Below the pieces are notes generated by a model. The model saw only the letters and a program-made list of their open reading frames with translations. It had not been told where the DNA came from and did no database searches. Below are positions 55,700-64,000 of a stretch of 64,000 nt of DNA, in pieces. Source of the DNA: Trematomus loennbergii (taxonomy: Eukaryota > Chordata > Actinopteri > Perciformes > Nototheniidae); assembly GCA_012861695.1 (NCBI GenBank), contig JAAOOA010000016.1, forward strand, positions 27,586,972 through 27,650,971, in the 5' to 3' direction. The stretch's first letter is position 1, and each line of letters opens with the position of its first letter. The position numbers were made by a program, and so were the translations under genes.

Positions 55700-56680
55700 T
55701 GAACTCAAACTGTAAAAGTACTGCTATTTATTAAAAATGCATGTACAGTTTCAAGTAACTGTCACCAAATAGTCATAGAAGAATCACAGTTATGTAAAAT
55801 CAGTGATAATCTATATACACCATTTTTTGTCAAGAAGAGTGAAATAACAGTGGAGTGAGACCTCACCTCATTTACAGATTCTTCGGTCAGCTAGGTTCGT
55901 TGCCCGCTTTTAAACTGCCTGCTTTCTGCTCCTTCACGTGTTCATTCATTTGTTTTTTCGCTTATTAACACGTTGGAAAAACAAAAAAACAATATAGTAT
56001 TATATGCATTTGCAGGGGTCACTTTCAGACCGGATTTGACTCGGAAGCAGCCAGTCTTATAGACTTCGGGCCCCATTTTTGAATAACTGTCAAACACGTC
56101 CGCCCCAGCACCAGACAACATTTGCCAGTTTACACTGGTGCATTGTGGGACATGTAGTCAGTAGACCGCCGTTACTGTGGTTACTGAGACGAAAACTGTT
56201 TTATTCAAATATTAACTACTTAGAGTTGATATTTTCGTCACATTGTTTCCTATAAGCAAGGATGGTGTCAATATGAATGAATGAAATTACTCTGACTACA
56301 TCTAACTGCCAAGACAATGCACTACAATACCCAAAAGGCCGTAGAATATTTAACTTTTAATGATCTTTGCCCTCAGGCCTTACTCAATTATAGTCAACAT
56401 GATTTGTTTGAACTGCACTGATAATGATATTTTATTTATTTAACGTCTTGCCCTCTCATAGCCTATTTCTCATGGAATTATGAAACGTCTTCACCAAACA
56501 CAGCTAGATCACAACATAGGTTACCATTGTTTATATTTACTCTGGAAAAATACTATCATGTAAACAATTGTTGTGGTGTTAAAAATGATCAGATGTTCCC
56601 AAATCGTTATATTTACTGGATATGGTTGGAGTATTCTTATGCAATTGAAATAAATGTTAGTTTGGTTTGGTACATTTTGA
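55700..56680. other. Intergenic with one promoter-like motif
   Basis: Mostly AT-rich. At 56140-56158 the minus strand reads ACTACATGTCCCACAATGC, close to the ZNF143/THAP11 promoter motif. A GC-richer stretch surrounds it. No exon follows on either side that I can recognise. Confidence 0.45.
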
Positions 56681-56689
56681 AGCTATAGG

Positions 56690-57430
56690 TTATACCATTT
56701 AACTAACTATTTGTTTTTGTTCTTTACTTCTCTAGTTAACTGTTTCAACTAATTACCAGTTACTTTTCGCAGTTTTAACGGTTTAAATTGTTAATTCACT
56801 ACATTATCTAACTATGTCAACGATTTATTGATTACTGTAAGCTAACTATTCTTACTGTTTTCCAAACTATTTGCTTTGGCTAACTGTTTACCTGTTACGT
56901 TTAGCTAACGGTTTCAACAGGTTGTTCATCACATCATCGTTAGCTACCTATTTAAACACATTTTCAGCTAACTTTTTTAAAGGTCATTTAATACTTGAGT
57001 TTACTATTTCAATTGTTTATCCTTTTCTTTGAAACAATTGACTCACCCGCTTATTCATTACGTTAGCTTACTATTTTTGCGGTTTTCCACTACTGCTAGC
57101 TGATTTAAGCTACAGTTTTAACTGCTTAATCATTACATTAGCTAAGTTATCAGCTAACTTTTAGCTAACTGTTTCAGGTTTTTATGTATCTGTTGATTAA
57201 TTTAAGCTAAGTGTTTCAACATTTTGTAATTACTTTTATCCTACTGTTTTAACTGTTTATCTGATTTAAGCTTACCATCTGAACTGATTATTTTATTACT
57301 TTAGTTTCAACTGCTTAAACATTACGTTATTAACAGTTATCTGTTAGTTTAGTTAACTGTTTTAGCATTTTTTTATCCGTTGATTTAAGCTAACTAATTA
57401 TTTCATTACTTTAAGCAAGGCCTTGTGGAA
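56690..57430. repeat. Degenerate minisatellite with TTAGCTAACTGTTT motif
   Basis: Variants of GTTAGCTAACTGTTTCAACT and GTTTATTCATTACGTTAGCT recur over more than 700 bp with irregular spacing, in one direction. No coding content. Confidence 0.7.
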
Positions 57431-57643
57431 GTTACTGAGCTGATGTAACTCAGTGGTTGGTCAGAAGCAGTAACAAAAACAATTCCTCTATGAACTTTTT
57501 ATTATTTTATTAATTGTGTATGGGTCCTTCTTCTTTATTGACGACAGGGAATCAAGTAGTGTACTTCAAAAGAAAAATAGTCTCTCTCATAAATTCAACA
57601 TGAAGCGATTGGCTCTCCTGCTTCCCTCAACCTTGACCTAAGG

Positions 57644-58223
57644 CACATGTGTCAAACTCAAGGCCCGGGGGCCAAATCAGGCCCTTGGTGGATTTAATTT
57701 CGGCCCGCAGGATAATTTCTAATTACTATTAGATCTGGCCCGCCGGTATATTGCACGCACACCTTCACTCCATCCTCCTCAGCTCAGAGCCTGAGCCCAA
57801 ACATTGATGAACTTGCACCCAAGATGAGATGCCAAGTATCTGGCTTGAATAGCATCACAGAGCAGCAAACTGAGTTTCAATGGATGTTTCCTTCTCACTT
57901 TTTTTCTTGAGACAACAGGACATGTTTGGGTTTTCTTTGAGGGAAATAGTTTTTGAAGCTGTTGTTGGCCTGTGGAAAAATGTAATCATAAGAAATGACT
58001 CTGGAAAAGCAGCAGATAGAGCCATAAGAAATGAATGCAACTGATTATTTAATGTTTAATGTTGTTTTTATAGGCAATAATTTAAGCTTTGTTAGTTCCA
58101 GGTTTAATATGTGCAATAAGTTCATTTCAATAAGTTTTGCAATAAACATTGAACCAGTCCGGCCCTCGACTAGTACCCATTTTTTTATTTTGGCCCACTG
58201 TGTATTTGAGTTTGACACCCCTG
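57644..58223 (-). mobile_element. hAT element with perfect 8-bp TSD
   Basis: The ends are CACATGTGTCAAACTC (decayed CAGGGGTGTCAAACTC) and GAGTTTGACACCCCTG. ACCTAAGG is duplicated exactly at 57636-57643 and 58224-58231. Same family as 51372-51897, opposite orientation. No intact transposase. Confidence 0.93.
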
Positions 58224-58231
58224 ACCTAAGG

Positions 58232-59300
58232 TGTTTATCTTACCTGTACTTATCCAGGGACTTATAAACGTTCAATCTCTCTTGTGTCAGTTATATAAAT
58301 GTCATCAGGTGACCATAAATACTGCCGAACACTGAATTAATTTAAATTAGTCTAAAACATTTTGGCCTGCAAAATCCATTAGTCAAAGTTAGGTTAAATC
58401 AGAAAGAATAAGACTTGCTTGTGGGCGTTTGTTTGTCTGATAATGTCAACTGTTTGTCCATTAGCCTAATTTTGAACTATGTAAAAGGGCAATGAAAGCA
58501 GCCTAAAAGAAAACATCCCACCCAGAAGTGGATGTCATTCATCCATTAAAATGTAGGAATGATAGTCTTCTGCTGTTTAGGGTCAAAAGGTCATGTTGAT
58601 GCTTTTCCATCACACAGAGATGGAAGTTCAGAAGGGCTTCAAATATTATGTTAAAAAGATTTTTGTTTCACCATGGGTAAGAAACACACTTTGGTCGCCT
58701 CAAGATCAGTGACTCATGTCCGTGAGCATGACTCACTTGTTGTGGCATCCGTGATGGCATTTCATTGTACAGACGTGGGCAGTTAATTTGGACGTCTTTC
58801 TACTGGGAAACACCCACCCACACACACACACACTCTTAAAAAAAAGAGGGAGGATGACAGCCTTCATTATGGTAATTCTTGGTGGAATTTGTCGGCAAAT
58901 AAAGAGATTTATTTGTGTTTTTTTACTGTGATCAAAGCAGAGAGAAGCAGTAGGAGAGGACTGCCGGGGACCCTGTTTTGGTGTTTTGTCTATAACTGAA
59001 TTAAGGTAGTTAAGTTCAGTTTAAGTAGTCTGTAAGTATGAATCACTACTTTTTAGTGACACTTTGACAATAATGACGAATCCTCTAGTGTGATTTGTAT
59101 CAAGAATGTGGGACTTCCTCCTGCCTACATAACCACGAAGACAACCTCGTCAACTTAAGATACCCATAATTATACAATTATAATGTTATCGGGTTCAAAC
59201 ATTTGCATTCAAGGAGACGTCACCTGCTCCTACACAATCTCAGCAGCGTCTCTTAAATAAAAATCAGTGTGACACCCACTTCCTCACAATGTGACCTGGG
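58232..59300. other. Intergenic, nothing recognisable
   Basis: Ordinary sequence. A short CA run near 58817-58832 is the only feature. Confidence 0.5.
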
Positions 59301-59304
59301 GGGG

Positions 59305-59459
<155 letters not shown>

Positions 59460-59610
59460 TCCTGAAGCGACACTATGAAGTGAAAGCCGGCCGAAAATAG
59501 ACGGCGTGATTCAGAGCTCGGACGCTTTTAGACCTGAAGTCGAGCCAAACTGTGGAAGCCCTGCGTAGGTCGCGCTCGCAATCAAATAAACAGGACGAAT
59601 TATTGTTGGA

Positions 59611-59705
<95 letters not shown>
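59611..59705. repeat. (CA)n microsatellite, 95 bp, pure
   Basis: Uninterrupted CA repeat, 152 bp after the end of the GT array and complementary to it. Confidence 0.99.
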
Positions 59706-59707
<2 letters not shown>

Positions 59708-60453
59708 CTTGTTTATTTACAACACAACAGTAAACAGCAGAAGATCTGTATGTTGTGTGTGTACTCCAGACTAAATTGATGTCAAATCCGTCTTAACCTC
59801 TGTCTCCATAAAAAAAAAGTTGCTCAGATGTCATTAGAGGACAAATAGTTTGTGTCAAAGCAATAGAATAATGAATTATATTATATTCAACTTTCTCTGT
59901 GTGACATTTTTTGTGCCTGAACATAACTACAAAATATGTATTAATTTCCAGAATGTTAACCCGTTATAACAGTGTCTTAAATAATAAATGGCCATTGTTA
60001 CTGTAAAAGAAAAAAATATATGTAATATACTATAGAGGGGATTTTTTAAAATATTTTTTTTTAGTCTGGGATATGTCAATAATAAGCAACATTGATTATG
60101 ATGCATTCTTATTTAAAATGTAGCATGAAACAACGAAAATAGCCTGTATTTGTCCCATTTTGAAGCAAGTGCTCCATCGAAAGCCTGATATAATAGAGAG
60201 CAGGACTTAATGACATAATGGCCATGGTCCACTGGGGACATTTTGTCCTTTAGGCTCTGACTGTATATGACTTTAGATAAACATACTTTATTTTAGACTT
60301 TTTATAGGAACTGACGTTAACTTCCATCTTATTAAATCCTTTACTTGAAGCAGAGGAAGTGATGCAGCTTCTCGCCTGCCTGTGAAAGGGATCGTGGGAA
60401 ATAAAGACTTGATGATTGATCGTTAACAGAAGCCCTGAGAGGCAAGTGAGGAA
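59706..60453. other. Intergenic, nothing recognisable
   Basis: AT-rich. No gene, no paired repeat ends. Confidence 0.5.
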
Positions 60454-61037
60454 CGGACCGTCCACACAGCTGCGTTAAAAAATCTTGAAACGCTTCTGCC
60501 CATTCACTTTGAATGGGGTGACGTCACTTTGCCTCACTTTTCGCCGAACTGCATTGTGGGCAGGCGAGCGGAGATTTTCAGGATTTTCAGGATTCAAAGT
60601 TGAGCAATGTTCAACTTTTGAAGCTGAGGTGGAAGCGTCAGCCAATCAAATCCCGTGTATGCAAATCTGACAGTTCAAGCGCTAGCCAATCAAACCGCGT
60701 GTATGCTGGGAGACATACCGCAGGTCATTTCCTCATATTCCAAAAAATGGAGGAGAAATTAGCGATAGGGAATCACCCGGTGCTTTATGACCAGTCCCTA
60801 TTTACCTACCGGGATATAAACCGGAGGAGCCAGGCATGGAGGGAGGTGGCAGAGACAGTAGTAGGTTTTCGCCTGTTTTGGGGAGTTTATATCCAGTTTA
60901 CTTCAAACTTTTTTGCTTCGTATGTCGGGGCGGGAGATTCATGTGATTGGTTGTTGGTGCCTTGCTCGCAAAAAATCCCCAAGCTTCAGATACGCCCACC
61001 TCCAAGATTTTTTTAACGCTGCTGTGTGGACGGGCCG
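60454..61037 (+). mobile_element. Harbinger-like element carrying a MADF-domain exon, copy 2
   Basis: Same family as 7184-7761, opposite orientation. The ends are CGGACCGTCCACACAGCTGC and CTGCTGTGTGGACGGGCC, and GAA flanks both sides (60451-60453, 61038-61040). From the ATG at 60747 it reads MEEKLAIGNHPVLYDQSLFT and YRDINRRSQAWREVAETV, the MADF start, then GTAG|GTTTTC, a donor-like site. The MADF part is intact in both copies, but the rest of the domain and any transposase are absent. Confidence 0.85.
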
Positions 61038-61271
61038 GAAGGCCATTTTAATGATCCGTTTTATAATTTGCATAGAAAAAAATATCCCGAGTGAAATCCT
61101 AATTACATATTTTTTTCAACCTGTACGTTTTTGATCCGTGAGTAAAGGACTGCACTGTACAATTCCACCTGACATATTTGCAATACTGTGTGCACAAATA
61201 AAATACACTTCTTTTGAAGGTTGATTTCCTTCATTTTAGGATCACTTGTTTGTGTTTGTAATACTCATCCC

Positions 61272-61502
61272 CAGTGGCGTCGCCTGGCCTTGGCATTCGG
61301 GGCTTTAAAAATAGCACTTTACCCCTGCTTACACCTATATGCCGTTCATTGTAACAGTCGCGGGTACACTGTGTGTGTGCGTGTGGGGATTGTTGCGGTA
61401 GAACATTCCACTGTAGCGCCCGGTACCTTAATGGGAAACCCTCTTTGAAACGTCAAGCTACCCCACAGCACCCCCGAAAGAAAATCTCTGGCGCCGCCAC
61501 TG
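61272..61502. mobile_element. MITE with CAGTGGCG...CGCCACTG ends
   Basis: It starts CAGTGGCGTCGCC and ends GGCGCCGCCACTG. GCATTCGGGGCTTT near the left end pairs with AAGCCCCGAATG just beyond the right end, so the true border may be slightly outside. Confidence 0.6.
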
Positions 61503-61696
61503 TGGGCTAAGCCCCGAATGTTTCCAGGTCCAGGAAAAGCCCCTGCTCGTCCCTACCACATGTTTCCATATTTGGAATAAAGGCATTCATAAATTCTCCT
61601 TGGTGACTTTAAACGTCTCCATGAACTAAGTAACAACACATTGTGCCAAGCAGTTTGTCCACTTATTACAAAATGAAGTGTTATTTCAGAATGTGT

Positions 61697-62279
61697 CTCT
61701 AAAGGCCCTGACACACCAAGCAGTCACCAGAGAACTCGCCGACGCCGACTGTTGCGTCGCCGTGTTCTCCTGCGTCTTGGCCATGTGTCGCACTGGAACA
61801 CACCGCAAAGACTTCAGCCGAGCACGTACGAACTGCGCATGCGTGAGTGGCAATAACTCTCCTTACCAGCAGGCGGCGGTAGTGTGTATTCGTCATTCAA
61901 AAGGCAACAACCGGAAGACAGAGAAGAAGAACAGACTGTGATATAAACAAACAACAAATAGCGTGTGCGTTCCATTTTCACTCTCGTCCATCGAAAACAT
62001 GTTTCGTGCGGTACTGGAGCTATCAGCCATTGGAGTGTTGCTTGTGGAAGACATTCTCAAGCAACCGTTTCGCTTCTCATGCACTGATTCGCTAGCTGAA
62101 CAGCCAATCAGAGTGAGTTCAACATGTTGAATCGGCCGTGCGTCGGCCATGAAAGGCCAAATAAGGCGTGTAACGGCCGACGGTGCGGGACACACCAAAT
62201 TGAGTTTGGGCGACAGGGCACGCTTCGTCGTCTGACTAACGAAAACGGCCGATTTCGGCCTGGTGTGACAGGGCCTTAA
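61697..62279. mobile_element. MITE with AAGGCCCTGACACACCA ends
   Basis: CTAAAGGCCCTGACACACCA at the left and TGGTGTGACAGGGCCTTAA at the right are inverted repeats of about 17 bp bounded by CTAA/TTAA. GGCCGA motifs fill the right part. A short open stretch from 62000 (MFRAVLELSAIGVLLVEDIL) may be a transposon-derived remnant. Confidence 0.75.
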
Positions 62280-62835
62280 AGTCTGAAAAAACGTATATTT
62301 TGTTGTAAGTGAAAAGGAATTTAGAAGGAATTTGGAAAGATTATCCTGGCAAGACTTCCTCTTATGTTATTAACAGAGGTACAAAAAACTAGATCAGACT
62401 TTGTTAACCAGTAACTGGATAACCAGAAAGAACAATTGTCAATTTCTTCTCAGGGTTTCGTAAAACTAATGAACAATTAGTCACAAAAACAATGAATGCT
62501 GAAGTTTTACTGCTGCAGACATCAGAAAATGATGTTATTTAGATACCAAAAAGACACTCACATGTGTCTCCATCTTCTACCTCATACAGTAGTGTTATTT
62601 CTCCTGATAACCACAGCTTGTGTTTGTAGGACTGCAGGCCATTGTCCCCCCTGACACTTGAGTGGATCCAAATGTGTTTAGTGACAGGGCCTCGGTCCGC
62701 AGGGTATTGACAGGAAACTGGATCCGGAGGCCCAAGAGTCCCACAGGGCGGCTTCACATGCAACACTAACTTTATGTTTAAACCCTGGTTTAACTTTGGA
62801 AGTGGAGTTCACCCAGAAACCAATCCCTAAAGTGT
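62280..62835. other. Intergenic, nothing recognisable
   Basis: No gene or repeat borders are seen. Confidence 0.5.
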
Positions 62836-63070
62836 ATAGGGCCATTTCCACTGCAGGGCCTTGCACGGCTTAGTACGGTATAGTTAGGCCTTGGTAGGCC
62901 AGGCTCACTTTATGCTGCGTTTCCATTACAGTTTAGGAACTGGGGTAGTTACTATAGTAACGCAGTGTAGGCGGAGCCGTGACGTCATCTTCAATGCGAA
63001 ACACAAAACCAACATCAGCCGTTAGCTGTTAGCACTCAGAGCTCACAGCTCCTCATATCTGTTCAGAAAC
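62836..63070. mobile_element. Fragment of the repeat at 22813-23582, inverted
   Basis: GGGCCATTTCCACTGCAGGG starts it. CATTACAGTTTAGGAACTGG, GTAACGCAGTGTAGGCGGAG and CTCAGAGCTCACAGCTCCTC match 23350-23500 on the other strand. Only one end is present. Confidence 0.7.
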
Positions 63071-64000
63071 TAGACACAAGTGAAACAAGTGATGCTGATA
63101 CAGAGCTACGTGATGGTTCCAGAAAACATGCATTTTTCTTTTGCTTTAGCTGAGATTGTCCCACGTCAGAGCGTGTGGACGGAGAGCGTGGTGTGACGTC
63201 AAAGCGTTATCGTGTTTACTCTCTCCAGGAAGAATCACCAGCATCCTGCAGTATTCATTGACACGCTGTAATGCAGTCAGGAACCGTAACGTAACAATAA
63301 CCTCACATTCTGCCTCACGCTCACATCACAGCTGCTTTTACAAACACGCTGAAACTAGGTCATAAAAGGAAACAATAAACAAATAAAAACATTATATAAA
63401 TATATGAATTGATATAATGAAAACAGCCTCAGAAAAAAATACAAGAGCCCACGGGAAAATTATTAATTATCTGGTTTGTATACTTAGATAGTTATGTTTT
63501 TGAGTACAATTAACATTTTCGTTTTATTATCTTAACTACCAGCAACATTTATATGCAGAAATAATGGTCAGAGTATCACAAATATACAATAAAAGCAAAG
63601 AAAACTAGGTAATCTTTATTTTTAACCACCAGGAAACTAAAGTGTTAATTTACGTTTCAGATACACTGACTGTTGGCTGAATTAAGCATTAAAATACATG
63701 ATAAATATGAACATTTACTCGTAAAAAATGAGAAGAATATGCACCATTTGCTGGATAAGTTGACTTAAAACTTGACAAATACTTGTTTCTTAAGAATTTG
63801 ATATTCACTGAAGTGAGGCGATGATGTTCCTCGACAAACACCCTGCCCTCTTTACTTTTCCAAATATTTGTGTGATTTTAATAGAGAATTTCACTTTTTC
63901 CTCCCAAATGTATAAATTCATAATCTCAGAGAAAATGAAAGGTATTTTTCTGGTAAGTAAGTGAGTGTTTTCTTGGAATTTAAGACGCTGATTTCCATAA
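63071..64000. other. AT-rich end of the window, nothing recognisable
   Basis: No exon, RNA gene or paired repeat was found. Confidence 0.5.

Overview
The window is nuclear DNA of a vertebrate, almost certainly a teleost fish. It holds long intron-rich genes with GT-AG introns, very long CA/GT microsatellites, and many short non-autonomous DNA transposons (hAT-type with 8-bp target duplications, TTAA-bounded T2/Kolobok-like, Harbinger-like). There are fish-type LINE and SINE pieces and no bacterial signals. The species cannot be read from the sequence.

Layout. (1) 1-800 is the 3' end of a non-LTR retrotransposon. (2) 1863-32024, minus strand, is a complete kif11 (kinesin-5/Eg5) gene. I resolved 26 coding exons, a 5' UTR exon near 32232 and a G2/M-type promoter around 32374-32475. 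The introns hold more than twenty transposon copies, several of them nested. (3) 32500-47480 is gene-poor. It holds TTAA elements, a MITE that carries a captured piece of kif11, a tRNA-like SINE with an internal minisatellite, polypurine and GT/CA-rich blocks, and a diverged local duplication family. (4) 47908-51185, plus strand, is a two-exon EGR2-type zinc finger gene with a CArG box, a CRE half-site and a TATA box upstream. (5) 54661-55398, minus strand, is the single-exon ado gene (cysteamine/N-terminal-cysteine dioxygenase). (6) 55500-64000 is repeats and apparently empty AT-rich DNA.

EGR2 beside ADO is the arrangement known in other vertebrates. kif11 beside them is a lineage-specific neighbourhood as far as I can tell. 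The three genes have separate jobs: mitotic motor, immediate-early transcription factor, thiol dioxygenase. Nothing suggests a joint system.

The most interesting observations are these. A MITE at 35132-36271 has captured kif11 exons 13-14 with splice sites intact. Single-base frame breaks are confined to four stalk exons of an otherwise perfect kif11. Two Harbinger-like elements carry a MADF-domain exon. One of them sits inside a broken Mutator-like transposase whose flanking sequence proves the 3-bp target duplication.
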